Positions 39,597 to 48,070 of a DNA stretch of 64,000 nt are shown here, piece by piece. Both the position numbers and the translations under genes were made by a program. The first letter of the stretch is position 1; each line of letters starts with the position of its first letter. The stretch covers positions 27,871 through 91,870 of the forward strand of contig JAFWXL010000050.1 in NCBI GenBank assembly GCA_017545905.1. The letters run 5' to 3'. This DNA comes from Clostridia bacterium (lineage in GTDB: Bacteria; Bacillota; Clostridia; Christensenellales; Aristaeellaceae). The notes beneath the pieces were generated by a model. That model did not search any database. It worked only from the letters and a program-made list of their open reading frames with translations, and was not told the origin of the DNA.

Positions 39597-41252
39597 TCAG
39601 CACTTGAGCATGTCCAGCGTACAGGTTTTGGCAATGCTCTTTCTCAGCATTGCGCGCAGCGGCAGCACGCTGGACGGAGATACGGACAGCTCGTCGATGC
39701 CCATAGCCAGGAACGTGGGCAGCAGAGAAAGATCCGCGCCCAGCTCACCGCAGATGCCGATCCAGATGCCCGCTTTGTGCGCAGCATCCGCCGCCATCTT
39801 CACCGCGCGCAGCACGGCGGGATGATGCGGATCGTAGAACTTGCCCAGATCGTTGCACTGACGGTCACAAGCCAGCGTGTACTGCGTCAGATCGTTGGTG
39901 CCCACGGAGAAGAAGTCTACCTCCCTGGCCAGTTCTTCTGCAATGAAGACGGAAGACGGCGTTTCAATCATGATGCCGATCTCCGTATCCTTGCTGTAGG
40001 GAATACCCTCTTTTTCCAGCTCTGCCATTACCTTCTGGCAGGCACGCCTGCACTCGCGCACCTCCCATACAGAGGTGATCATCGGAAACATGATCGCAAT
40101 CTTTCCATATGCAGACGCACGATACAGCGCGCGCAGCTGGCTGCGGAATACCTCCGGCCTGTTCAGGCAGATGCGGATTGCGCGCACGCCGAGGGCGGGG
40201 TTCTCCTCCTTCTTCATATCGAAGTAATCCACCTGTTTATCCGCACCGATATCCAGCGTGCGGATGATGACACGCTTGCCGTTCATCGCAGCGGCGACAG
40301 TCTTGTACGCCTCGAACTGCTCGTCCTCCGTCGGATAATCGTTCGCCGCCAGATAGAGGAACTCGCTGCGGAACAGGCCGATACCCTGACCGTCATTGGC
40401 GATCACGGCGGAGACGTCCTCCACAGAACCGATGTTGCAGTAGACATTCACCTTCTGGCCGTCCAGCGTCACATCCTCCTGGCCCTTCATGCTGCTCAGA
40501 AGCGCTTTCAGTTCCTCTTGCTTATCCAGCTTTTCCTTGAGTGCCAGCACGGTCAGCTCGTCCGGCTCAATATACAGGCTGCCGGTTTCTCCATCCACGT
40601 AAGCCAGGCGTCCACCCAATTCATCCTTGAGCGCATCTCCCAGACCGCAGATCGCCGGAATGCCCATCGTGCGTGCCAGAATCGCCGTATGGCTGTTGCC
40701 AGAGCCGCCCCGCGTGGCAAAGGCGAGGATCTTGCTCTTGTCCAGCTGGATCGTTTCCGACGGCGCAAGGTCATCCGCCGCAAGAATCACCGGCTCATCG
40801 GAATCAATGCCGCCTTGGGTAATGCCCAGCAGATTATTCACCAGCCTGCGGGCCACGTCGCGCACATCTGCCGCACGCGCGCTCATATAGGCGTCGTCCA
40901 TCGCCGCAAACATTCCGGCAAACTGCTCGCCCGCCTGCTCCACGGCATATTCCGCGCAGCAGCCTTCCTCTTCTATTAAGGAGATGATCGCCTCGACCAT
41001 ATCCTCATCCTCGACAAACATCGCGTGCGTTTCAAAGAGAATCGCGGACTCATCGCCCGCTTCTTCCCTGCAGCGGTCGGCAAGCGCTGTCAGCTGCAGG
41101 GTCGCCGCTTCCTGCGCGGCGGCAAAACGCGCCTTCTCGGCCTCAACATCCTCCGCGATGCGCTTGGTAACGGTATTATCCTGACGCTTAAAGAAATAGA
41201 GCTGTCCCTTGACGACGCCCTTGGACACGCCCTTGCCCTGAAGTAAAACCAT
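39597..41252 (-). CDS. ptsI: PTS enzyme I
   Basis: 551 residues, slightly short of the usual ~570. Transfers phosphate from PEP to HPr. The phosphohistidine is His188 (RGGSGNSHTAIL). PEP-binding landmarks are IIRTLDIGADKQV, EENPALGVRAIR, IMIETPSSVFIA, FFSVGTNDLTQY and the catalytic Cys of GICGELGAD. GGGGAGG precedes the ATG. It lies 187 bases after ptsH across two strong hairpins, within a sugar-specific operon rather than an isolated ptsHI pair. Confidence 0.96.
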   Translation of the reverse strand: MVLLQGKGVSKGVVKGQLYFFKRQDNTVTKRIAEDVEAEKARFAAAQEAATLQLTALADRCREEAGDESAILFETHAMFVEDEDMVEAIISLIEEEGCCAEYAVEQAGEQFAGMFAAMDDAYMSARAADVRDVARRLVNNLLGITQGGIDSDEPVILAADDLAPSETIQLDKSKILAFATRGGSGNSHTAILARTMGIPAICGLGDALKDELGGRLAYVDGETGSLYIEPDELTVLALKEKLDKQEELKALLSSMKGQEDVTLDGQKVNVYCNIGSVEDVSAVIANDGQGIGLFRSEFLYLAANDYPTEDEQFEAYKTVAAAMNGKRVIIRTLDIGADKQVDYFDMKKEENPALGVRAIRICLNRPEVFRSQLRALYRASAYGKIAIMFPMITSVWEVRECRRACQKVMAELEKEGIPYSKDTEIGIMIETPSSVFIAEELAREVDFFSVGTNDLTQYTLACDRQCNDLGKFYDPHHPAVLRAVKMAADAAHKAGIWIGICGELGADLSLLPTFLAMGIDELSVSPSSVLPLRAMLRKSIAKTCTLDMLKC

Positions 41253-41286
41253 GTTTTTTCCTCCCCGAATGGTCTGTTGTGTTTCA

Positions 41287-41331
41287 ATCGCATGCGTCTA
41301 TTCAGATCACGCCTGCATAGACGCATACGAT
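41287..41331 (-). other. Long hairpin between ptsH and ptsI, arm 1
   Basis: Arms AATCG-C-ATGCGTCTAT (41286-41301) and ATAGACGCAT-A-CGATT (41317-41331) enclose a 15-base loop. The single C/A mismatch on the plus strand becomes a G-U pair on the minus-strand transcript, giving a continuous 16-bp RNA stem in the coding direction. Confidence 0.65.
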
Positions 41332-41340
41332 TACGGATCC

Positions 41341-41382
41341 CGCAGCACAGAGCAGAGAAGGGGGTTCCTGCTCTGTGCTGCG
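41341..41382 (-). other. Long hairpin between ptsH and ptsI, arm 2
   Basis: A perfect 15-bp stem, CGCAGCACAGAGCAG (41341-41355) with CTGCTCTGTGCTGCG (41368-41382), has a 12-base loop and no T-run. It is best read as an RNA processing or stability element inside the operon. Confidence 0.65.
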
Positions 41383-41439
41383 GATCAAGAAAAGAGGTGT
41401 TTATCGGAAACCGCTTTCCCAAGCCAGCGGATGTCCGTG

Positions 41440-41700
41440 TTACAGATTGGACGTGAAGAAATCGTCCATCGCGGCGATCGCCGCTTCCTCGCTCGGGCCT
41501 TCGGCCACGACGGTCACGACGCTGCCCTGCTTAACGCCCAGGCTCATGATCTTCATCAGCTGGGTAGCCTTGGCAGTCTTTCCATTGCAGGTCACAGTGA
41601 TTTCAGTGTCGGCGTAGGTCTTGGCGGCCTTGGCCAGCATGCCGGCCGGACGAGCGTGGATACCCAGAGCGTCGGTGATGGTGTAGTTAAACTGCTTCAT
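41440..41700 (-). CDS. ptsH: HPr phosphocarrier lacking the regulatory serine
   Basis: 86 residues. The active-site His15 lies in LGIHARPAGM, and the MSLGVKQG segment follows. In Firmicute HPr the HprK target Ser46 lies in KSIMGVMSLG; here the aligned stretch is ATQLMKIMSLG, so Gln replaces that serine, with Thr just before it. It should accept phosphate from enzyme I but not take part in the Ser-phosphate branch of catabolite repression. GGAGGAG lies upstream, and the start overlaps the end of malQ by 14 bases. Confidence 0.93.
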   Translation of the reverse strand: MKQFNYTITDALGIHARPAGMLAKAAKTYADTEITVTCNGKTAKATQLMKIMSLGVKQGSVVTVVAEGPSEEAAIAAMDDFFTSNL

Positions 41701-43231
41701 TTTTATTCTCCTCCTGCTTTTTCAGCAAATGATAAGCTTCCCAGTTCATGCGGCCATAGCACTTGGTCATGTCCAGCATGTCCAGTTCCTTCGTCAGCTG
41801 CTGCTTTGTCACGCGCCAGCGCCAGTTGGCGCCGATGGTAGACGGCTTATTCATGCGGCAGCTGTTGTCAAGGCCGAGCCAGTCCTGCATCGGCACGATG
41901 CAATACTTGGCGTTGGAGCGCATCGCCGCAGCGATGAAGGGTTTGTAAAGTTCCTCTTTGGGTGTATGCATGTCATAGAGATAGCGGCGGGCCATCTCAA
42001 GCTCTTCCTCTGTGATGGAATCCATCCAGCCTGCAACCGTCTCATTGTCATGCGTACCGGTATAAGCGACGCAGTTTTCCACGTAATTGTGCGGCAGATA
42101 ATCGTTGGCAGAGCCGGAATCGCGTGAATCAAACGCAAACTCAAGCACCTTCATACCCGGAAATCCGCTCTCGCGCACAAGCTGGCGCACGGTGTCAGTT
42201 ACATAGCCCAGGTCCTCCGCAATCACCTCATGCCAGCCGAGATTCCACTGCGCACATCGGAACAGATCAATGCCCGGTCCCTTCTCCCAGTGTCCCGTCT
42301 TGGCATTCTCGCTGCCGGCAGGAATGGAGAAATACTCGTCAAAGCCGCGGAAGTGATCGATGCGCGTCACATCGTAAAGCTGATAGCAATACCAGAGGCG
42401 GCTCATCCACCAGCTGTAGCCGGTCTGCTTGTGATAGTCCCAGCGGTAAAGCGGATTGCCCCAGAGCTGGCCGTCCGCCGAGAACCCGTCCGGCGGGCAG
42501 CCGGCTACAGCGGTGGGCATGTTATTCTCGTCCAGCTGGAACAGCTCCGGGTGCGCCCATGTATCCGCACTGTCCATCGCGACATAGATCGGGATATCGC
42601 CGATGATCTTCACGCCGTTAGTATTGGCATAAGCTTTCAGCGCGCGATACTGCTGACTGAACTTGAACTGCAGATACTGCTGGAACTCGATGTCAAAGTA
42701 CAGCTCGCGGCGGTAATAATCCAGCGCATAGCCCCAGCGCAGGCGGATATCCTCCGGCCACTCATACCAGCACTTGCCGCCGAAGAAATTCTTGAGCGCC
42801 ATAAACAGCGCGTAATCGGCAAGCCACCAGCTGTTTTCCGAAACGAAGCGCTGATATTCGCCGTCGCGGCTGATATCCGCGCGCTCGTAAGCCCTGCGCA
42901 GCAGCGGATAGCGGACAGAGTAGAGCTTTTCGTAATCGATATCCTGCTCGTCTGAGCCAAAGTCGCAGCTGTCGCATTCCTCGCGCGTGAGCACGCCCTC
43001 CTCGATCAGCTTGTCCAGGCTGATGAAGTACGGATTGCCGGCGAAGGTGGAGAAGGACTGATACGGAGAATCGCCGTAGCTGGTCGGGCACAGGGGCAGG
43101 ATCTGCCAGAAGGTCTGTCCTGCATCCCGCAGATAATCGACAAAGTCGTAGGCGGCTTTGTCAAAGCAGCCGATGCCGTATTTGGACGGCAGGCTGGTGA
43201 TGGAAAGAAGAACACCGGCGGATCTGCTCAT
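41687..43231 (-). CDS. malQ: 4-alpha-glucanotransferase (amylomaltase)
   Basis: 514 residues, GH77. Rearranges maltooligosaccharides. Family motifs are GVLLSITSLPSKYGIG, WQILPLCPTSYGDSPYQSFS, the nucleophile Asp in VTRIDHFRGFDEY, VIAEDLGYVTDTVR and YTGTHDNETVAGW. AAAGGAG lies eleven bases before the ATG. It is flanked by the EEP gene and ptsH in a maltose/glucan operon and would feed glgB with chains. Confidence 0.95.
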   Translation of the reverse strand: MSRSAGVLLSITSLPSKYGIGCFDKAAYDFVDYLRDAGQTFWQILPLCPTSYGDSPYQSFSTFAGNPYFISLDKLIEEGVLTREECDSCDFGSDEQDIDYEKLYSVRYPLLRRAYERADISRDGEYQRFVSENSWWLADYALFMALKNFFGGKCWYEWPEDIRLRWGYALDYYRRELYFDIEFQQYLQFKFSQQYRALKAYANTNGVKIIGDIPIYVAMDSADTWAHPELFQLDENNMPTAVAGCPPDGFSADGQLWGNPLYRWDYHKQTGYSWWMSRLWYCYQLYDVTRIDHFRGFDEYFSIPAGSENAKTGHWEKGPGIDLFRCAQWNLGWHEVIAEDLGYVTDTVRQLVRESGFPGMKVLEFAFDSRDSGSANDYLPHNYVENCVAYTGTHDNETVAGWMDSITEEELEMARRYLYDMHTPKEELYKPFIAAAMRSNAKYCIVPMQDWLGLDNSCRMNKPSTIGANWRWRVTKQQLTKELDMLDMTKCYGRMNWEAYHLLKKQEENKNEAV

Positions 43232-43258
43232 GGCGGATACGCTCCTTTCGATTTGCGT

Positions 43259-44107
43259 TTACGTGGTTTCGATCTTGATGCCGAAGTGATCGGAGACGAC
43301 AGGACCGTTTTCCCCATTGAAAATGACCTTTGAAGACAGGACCGGCACGCTGTGGCTGCACCAGATCTGATCGATGCGCATGCCCTCGAGCTTCTCCGGC
43401 TCGGCGAGCTTGTCGCGCCAGCCATCGATGACGCCGCGCACGGTCATGCCGCCGTCTTTCTCGCGGGCAAGCAGATACGTATCCTGCCATCCGCTTCTGG
43501 CGATCAGGTCATAGCTTTCATGGCGCACCTCAGCCGGGCCGTTGAAATCGCCCATCAGCCAGACAGGCGCTTTCTTCTGCTTTTCGCAAAGCATGCGGCT
43601 CAATGTCTTCCACTGATGGCGGAAAGGTTCCTCACTGTCGTTCCACCAGCCCATATGTACGGTATAAAACCAGTCGTCCATATCTTCCAGCTGCACGCCG
43701 AGCACCTTACGCGTCTTCCAGTTGGTGTACTCGTCCACGCCGCTGATGCAAAAAGCCTCTGCATGCCGGATTTTATGATTCGGGCAGAGGATCGCCAGAC
43801 CCTCGTCGTACTTGCCGTAGCCGATCTTGATCGGCTGCCATGCCCACGAAACGGGAATGCCGGCAAGATGCAGCCGCTTGGCGATCACCGCGGCGTGATT
43901 ATCCTCGCGCAGCGGCACGCCGTGGGAGAGCCGCATCAGCCCTCTGTGCATGTGCGGCGGCGCCTTGGGCGCAGCAATGGTCTGGTTGACCTCCTGCAGG
44001 GCGATGACGTCCGGCTGCTCAGCCAGAATGCGATTCACAAACCATTCCAGCTTTCCGGCGTAGTTTTCTTCCTGAAGGCTGTGTGTGTTGAGTGTCAGGA
44101 GTTTCAT
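43259..44107 (-). CDS. EEP-family phosphohydrolase/nuclease
   Basis: 282 residues, endonuclease/exonuclease/phosphatase fold. Metal and catalytic residues are evident: LLTLNTHSLQEEN (Asn), VIALQEVNQ (Glu), LMGDFNGPAEV (Asp/Asn) and the terminal VVSDHFGIKI (Asp-His). It has no signal peptide. Of two ATGs, 44107 has the better spacing from GAGG; 44113 is the alternative. Its position between the PTS permease and malQ suggests a sugar-phosphate or phosphodiester substrate, not DNA repair, but this is inference from gene order. Confidence 0.85.
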   Translation of the reverse strand: MKLLTLNTHSLQEENYAGKLEWFVNRILAEQPDVIALQEVNQTIAAPKAPPHMHRGLMRLSHGVPLREDNHAAVIAKRLHLAGIPVSWAWQPIKIGYGKYDEGLAILCPNHKIRHAEAFCISGVDEYTNWKTRKVLGVQLEDMDDWFYTVHMGWWNDSEEPFRHQWKTLSRMLCEKQKKAPVWLMGDFNGPAEVRHESYDLIARSGWQDTYLLAREKDGGMTVRGVIDGWRDKLAEPEKLEGMRIDQIWCSHSVPVLSSKVIFNGENGPVVSDHFGIKIETT

Positions 44108-44137
44108 CTTCATTCACCTCATGGGCTGTTAGGGGCA

Positions 44138-44208
44138 CAGCCTGCTCTGCTGCCCGGCATACGCCGTGAAGGGGAGGACGGCGCATGCTGCGCAGCAGAG
44201 CGAGGCTG
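44138..44208 (-). other. 71-base compound hairpin between PTS permease and EEP genes
   Basis: Nested arms: CAGCC/GGCTG (44138-44142, 44204-44208), GCTCTGCTG/CAGCAGAGC (44144-44152, 44193-44201) and GCATACGCCGT/ACGGCGCATGC (44157-44167, 44178-44188). There is a symmetric four-base internal loop and a ten-base apical loop. The single inner mismatch becomes G-U on the minus strand. With no T-run, it probably stabilises or separates mRNA segments of the operon. Confidence 0.65.
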
Positions 44209-44300
44209 GTCACTTAGGGAGATGTATCCTTCCGGCCTCGGCTGCATCAGAAGCAATTCATGCTGCAGATTCGTCGGAAATGGGTGCGGGCACAGCCCGC

Positions 44301-46475
44301 TTAGAGAATGTCGTTGATATCGGACTTGAGCACGTCCGCCTTCGGGCCGTAAACAGCCTGAATGCCTCCGTCCTTGATAAGCAGGCTCAGCGCGCCCTCG
44401 GCCTTCCATGCAGCCAGATCCGCCACCTTGGCGGTATCCTTGACGGTCACGCGCAGACGGGTCATGCAGGCGTCCACCAGCGTGATATTCTCGCGGCCGC
44501 CCAGCAGCGCAATGATGCGCTCAGCCTGGCTGTTGCTGCCACTGGCCTTCGCCTCAGCCGGAGCAGTTTCGTCAGCGCTGCTCTCGTCGGTGTAGTTGCC
44601 CAGACGGCCCGGGGTTGCCAGCTTCAGCCTGCCGATCATGATGTAGCCCACCGCATAGCCGATCACCAGGAACGCGGCGCAGCAGATCAGGAAGTTGACG
44701 ATGTCCATGCCAAGGCCCGCCTTCAGGCTCATCGGCACACGGGTGAGGAACTCCAGATTGCCAAAGGAATGCAGGCGCAGATCGATGACGCCCGCCATCG
44801 CGAACGCACAGCCCTGCAGGATGGCGTAGACGATGTACAGCGGCAGCGCGCAGAACATGAACATGAACTCAATCGGCTCTGTGACGCCAGTGAGGAACAC
44901 GGCCAGCGCAGTGGAAACGAACATGGAGCGGTACTTGGCGCGCTTGTCGGCGTCCACGCGGCGATACATCGCCAGCGCGATGCCCAGCAGCAGGCCGGTC
45001 GCGCCGATCATCTGGCCAACCTTGAAGCGGGCCGGGATGACGGTGGCCATCAGGTTTTCATAGGCAGCCATGTTGCCGGCGTCCTTGAAGTTGATCAGGT
45101 CAGTGATCCATGCGAGCCACAGCGGATCCTGACCGAAGACCTCGGCGCCCGCGTTAATGCCGGTCTGGATCATATAGGTGCCGCCGAAGGAGGTGTAGTT
45201 CATCGGGATGGTGAGCATGTGATGCAGGCCGAAGGGCAGCAGCAGACGCTCGAGCGTGCCGTAGATGAAGGGAGCCAGCACCGGGGCAGTATCCGCGGAA
45301 TTGGCGATCCACACGCCGAAGTTGTTGATACCGGTCTGGATCACCGGCCAGACGACGGCCATGATCAGGGAGATGACGACGGAGTACGCGATAACCGCCA
45401 TCGGCACGAAGCGCTTGCCGTTGAAGAAGGCGAGGGCGTCCGGCAGCTTGCGGAAGTTGTAGAACTTGTTGTAGACCACGCCGCCGACAAAGCCCGCGAT
45501 GATGCCGACGAACACGCCCATGTTGAGCGCCGGAGAACCGAGGATATTGGTGAAGTAGTTGCCAACCAGCATCTCCTGACCGAAGAAGGAATGCACAACC
45601 GCGCTGCTGTCCGCCAGCATATCGGTGGTCACGCCGAACACCGCGCCGGTGATGCGGTTGATGAGGATAAACGCGATCACGGCCGCAAACGCGCCGCCCG
45701 CGCGCTCCTTGGCCCAGCTGCCGCCGATCGCCGCAGCAAAGAGGATGTGCAGATTGGTGATGATGGCCCAGCCGATGTTTTCCATCGTGGAGCCGATGGT
45801 CATCAGGATGGCAATGTCGCCGCCCATCATCTGAATCAGCTTGCCGATGGAGAGCATCATGCCGGCGGCGGGCATCACCGCGATAACCGTCATGAGCACC
45901 TTGCCCAGCTTCTGCAGGAAGTCGAAGTTGATAAAGCTCTTCTTTTCCTTCTTCTCTTCCTTCTTCTCATCAGGCGTCTCCTGTGCGGCAGCCGGAGCAG
46001 TCTCTTCCTGCTTCGCCTCGCCAAGGGCGAGCACAGCGTCCTTGCCTGCGGTGACATGGCCTTTGGCAGCGGTCATCACCAGCCCGTCCGCGCCGTCGCA
46101 CACCAGTACCGGCGTGATAGTCGGGATGTTGTTCTTTTTCAGCACATTCAGATCGACCTCGGCGACCAGTTCGCCGGCCTTCACCTTGTCGCCCTCCTTG
46201 ACATGGGCGGTAAAGCCCGCGCCCTTAAGCGCAACGGAATCGATGCCCACGTGCACCAGAATCTCCAGACCGTCATCGCTGGTGAAGCCATAAGCATGCA
46301 GCGTTTCGGACACGGTGGAAATCTCGCCGTCGACAGGACTTACAATCTTTCCATCCTCCGGAATGATGGCAGCGCCGTCACCCAGAACCTTTGCTGAGAA
46401 GACCTCATCAGGCACATCTCTCAGTGCGATCACCTTGCCGCTCAGCGGCGCGATGACCTTCTTTTCATTGTCCAT
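44301..46475 (-). CDS. PTS permease, glucose/maltose superfamily, IIA-IIC-IIB order
   Basis: 724 residues. IIA is N-terminal (His75 in EILVHVGIDS, with His60 nearby). A Lys/Glu-rich linker (~residues 150-175) leads to the ten-helix IIC (LGKVLMTVIAVMPAAGMMLS, HHMLTIPMNYTSFGGTYM, LTGVTEPIEFMFMFCALPLY). IIB is C-terminal with phosphocysteine Cys670 (LVDACMTRLRV). It imports and phosphorylates a glucoside such as maltose or glucose. AAGAGG precedes the ATG at 46475; the upstream extension is promoter leader. It is the first gene of the glucan operon. The A-C-B order differs from the common C-B-A of PtsG. A GCGGGC hairpin follows its TAA, as after lsrK. Confidence 0.92.
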   Translation of the reverse strand: MDNEKKVIAPLSGKVIALRDVPDEVFSAKVLGDGAAIIPEDGKIVSPVDGEISTVSETLHAYGFTSDDGLEILVHVGIDSVALKGAGFTAHVKEGDKVKAGELVAEVDLNVLKKNNIPTITPVLVCDGADGLVMTAAKGHVTAGKDAVLALGEAKQEETAPAAAQETPDEKKEEKKEKKSFINFDFLQKLGKVLMTVIAVMPAAGMMLSIGKLIQMMGGDIAILMTIGSTMENIGWAIITNLHILFAAAIGGSWAKERAGGAFAAVIAFILINRITGAVFGVTTDMLADSSAVVHSFFGQEMLVGNYFTNILGSPALNMGVFVGIIAGFVGGVVYNKFYNFRKLPDALAFFNGKRFVPMAVIAYSVVISLIMAVVWPVIQTGINNFGVWIANSADTAPVLAPFIYGTLERLLLPFGLHHMLTIPMNYTSFGGTYMIQTGINAGAEVFGQDPLWLAWITDLINFKDAGNMAAYENLMATVIPARFKVGQMIGATGLLLGIALAMYRRVDADKRAKYRSMFVSTALAVFLTGVTEPIEFMFMFCALPLYIVYAILQGCAFAMAGVIDLRLHSFGNLEFLTRVPMSLKAGLGMDIVNFLICCAAFLVIGYAVGYIMIGRLKLATPGRLGNYTDESSADETAPAEAKASGSNSQAERIIALLGGRENITLVDACMTRLRVTVKDTAKVADLAAWKAEGALSLLIKDGGIQAVYGPKADVLKSDINDIL

Positions 46476-46502
46476 GCGTACACCTCTTCGTCTAATATTG
46501 TT

Positions 46503-46578
46503 GTTTGCGCAAATTTGCATTTATGTTTGCATTGCGTTTCTGCAAATACTATAATGCATTTACGCAAATTTTGCAAAC
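46503..46578. promoter_or_regulatory. PTS operon promoter with LacI-type operators
   Basis: Minus-strand promoter: TTGCAA (46576-46571), 17-base spacer, TATAGT (46553-46548). Operator-like GTTTGCGCAAATTTGCAT is at 46503-46520, downstream of the start point. A variant, GTTTGCAAAATTTGCGT on the minus strand (46578-46562), covers the -35 and spacer. Confidence 0.75.
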
Positions 46579-46674
46579 AATTTTCTTATACTTTTCTATT
46601 TTTGTTGCATAATATCAATCTGTACGACGACATTTTGGGCATGTATGCAAGTATATTACCCGGTTTTGCACGCC

Positions 46675-46692
46675 GTTTGCGCAAATTTGCAT
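46675..46692. promoter_or_regulatory. LacI-type operator beside regulator promoter
   Basis: GTTTGCGCAAATTTGCAT is identical over 18 bases to 46503-46520 and lies ten bases upstream of the regulator's -35 box. It contains the palindromes TTTGCGCAAA and GCAAATTTGC. The two copies are 172 bases apart, compatible with looping repression. Confidence 0.75.
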
Positions 46693-46701
46693 GCAACGCA
46701 C

Positions 46702-46730
46702 TTGACAAGAACCGATTTTTCCTCTACAAT
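46702..46730 (+). promoter_or_regulatory. LacI regulator promoter
   Basis: TTGACA (46702-46707), 17-base spacer, TACAAT (46725-46730), 24 bases before the regulator ATG. Confidence 0.85.
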
Positions 46731-46754
46731 AGACGCATATAAGGAGTGAACAAC

Positions 46755-47780
46755 ATGGCCGTAACGATTAAAGACGTCGCCTCTCTTGCAGGCGTTTCCC
46801 CTTCTACAGTGTCCCGCGTATGCAACGACAATCCATCCATCAGCAAAGAAACGCGCGAGCGTGTGCGCAAGGCAATGGCGCAGCTGGGCTATGAGCTCAG
46901 TCCTGCATCCATCACCGCGCAGGAATCCCGCGCCATCCGCATGGTGGGTATTATTCTGCCGGCTTCTCAACGCGAAACCTATGACAATTCCTTCTATCTG
47001 GAAGCGATCCGCGGCGTAAGCAAGTACTGCAACATGCACGGCGCCGCCAGCATGATCATCACCGGCAGGGATGATCACGAGGTGCTGCTCGCGCTGGAAA
47101 ATGTGCGCGCAAGCGGACAGACTGACGGCTTTATCCTCATGTATTCCAAGAAGAACGATCCTGTCGTGGAATACCTGGTGGAGCACGGCCTTCTGTATGT
47201 GCTCATCGGCAAGCCGAGCCAGAGCGAGACGCCCACGATCTGCATCGACAACGACAATCTGCTTGCCGGACACGAGGCAACGGATTATCTGTATGATCTT
47301 GGCCACAGGCGCATCGCCTATCTGAGCAGCGGCAATACCTATCTTTTCTCCGCTGACCGCAAGAGCGGCTATCAGCTTTCGATGCTTCAGCATAATCTCC
47401 CCGTTCTTGAGGAGGACTGCGTGGAGCTGGACGGCCTGCGCGAGGACAGCACGGACAAGCTGCGCGCGCTGCTGCAGCGTGAGGACCGCCCCACCGCCGT
47501 GGTCGTCAGCGACGATCTGCTTGCCGTCTCCCTGGAGCGCATCTGTATTCAGATGGGCCTGTCTATCCCGGACGATCTTTCCATCATCTCCTTCAACAAT
47601 TCTTTCCTCGCGCAGCTTACCACGCCGCAGCTCACCAGCGTGGACGTCAATTCCCTGCAGCTGGGCTACGAGGCCGCCAGCCAGATCGCCAATCATGCAG
47701 ATAACCCGAATCTGATGGCGAGCAAGATCATCGTGCCGCACAGAATCGTTGAAAGAAGCAGCTGCAAAGCCGTTAAATAG
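46755..47780 (+). CDS. LacI/GalR-family regulator of the glucan operon
   Basis: 341 residues. The N-terminal helix-turn-helix and hinge are typical (VTIKDVASLAGVSPSTVSRV, CNDNPSISKETRERV). The periplasmic-binding-like effector domain has GHEATDYLYDLGHRRIAYL and the C-terminal DDLSIISFNNSFLAQLTTPQLTSVDV. It is divergent from the PTS operon, with near-identical operator sequences in front of both promoters, so it most likely represses both and responds to a maltose- or glucose-type sugar. AAGGAG lies eight bases before the ATG; the GTG overlapping that site is rejected. A 21-bp terminator follows. Confidence 0.92.
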   Translation: MAVTIKDVASLAGVSPSTVSRVCNDNPSISKETRERVRKAMAQLGYELSPASITAQESRAIRMVGIILPASQRETYDNSFYLEAIRGVSKYCNMHGAASMIITGRDDHEVLLALENVRASGQTDGFILMYSKKNDPVVEYLVEHGLLYVLIGKPSQSETPTICIDNDNLLAGHEATDYLYDLGHRRIAYLSSGNTYLFSADRKSGYQLSMLQHNLPVLEEDCVELDGLREDSTDKLRALLQREDRPTAVVVSDDLLAVSLERICIQMGLSIPDDLSIISFNNSFLAQLTTPQLTSVDVNSLQLGYEAASQIANHADNPNLMASKIIVPHRIVERSSCKAVK

Positions 47781-47790
47781 TCATAATGAC

Positions 47791-47855
47791 AAATCCTCCT
47801 ATGTTACATTGTGCGACTGCCAGGTCTTTTTCAATGTAACACAGGAGGATTTTTG
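47791..47855 (+). terminator. Regulator terminator with 21-bp stem
   Basis: AAATCCTCCTATGTTACATTG (47791-47811) pairs with 47832-47852 with one mismatch, loop 20 bases, then TTTTTG. It follows the regulator stop by ten bases. Confidence 0.85.
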
Positions 47856-47877
47856 TGCATCGCTTAAGCTTTACCCT

Positions 47878-47906
47878 CCACCAGCTGAGCTGGTGGTTTT
47901 CTTTTT
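47878..47906 (+). terminator. Second terminator-like hairpin
   Basis: CCACCAG (47878-47884) pairs with CTGGTGG (47890-47896) and is followed by TTTTCTTTTT. Confidence 0.7.
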
Positions 47907-48070
47907 CCAAAAAAACTCTCAAATCTGACCAGATACAGTCAGATTTGAGAGGTAAAAGACGCTTTGACATTATTCCTTTGAAAAGGCTGATGTCCTCAAT
48001 TTGTCCTCATCGGGAACTTATCAAGCCTGAAAATCCGCATAAATCAAGGATTTCTGACTTCTTTCTGATC

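Noticed and set aside
37424-39607. 727-codon plus-strand frame opposite glgB
   Set aside because: The minus-strand frame carries all GH13 catalytic motifs; the plus frame has no recognisable domain.
44166-46397. 743-codon plus-strand frame opposite the PTS permease
   Set aside because: Shadow of the IIABC gene, whose phosphorylation motifs and helices are intact on the minus strand.
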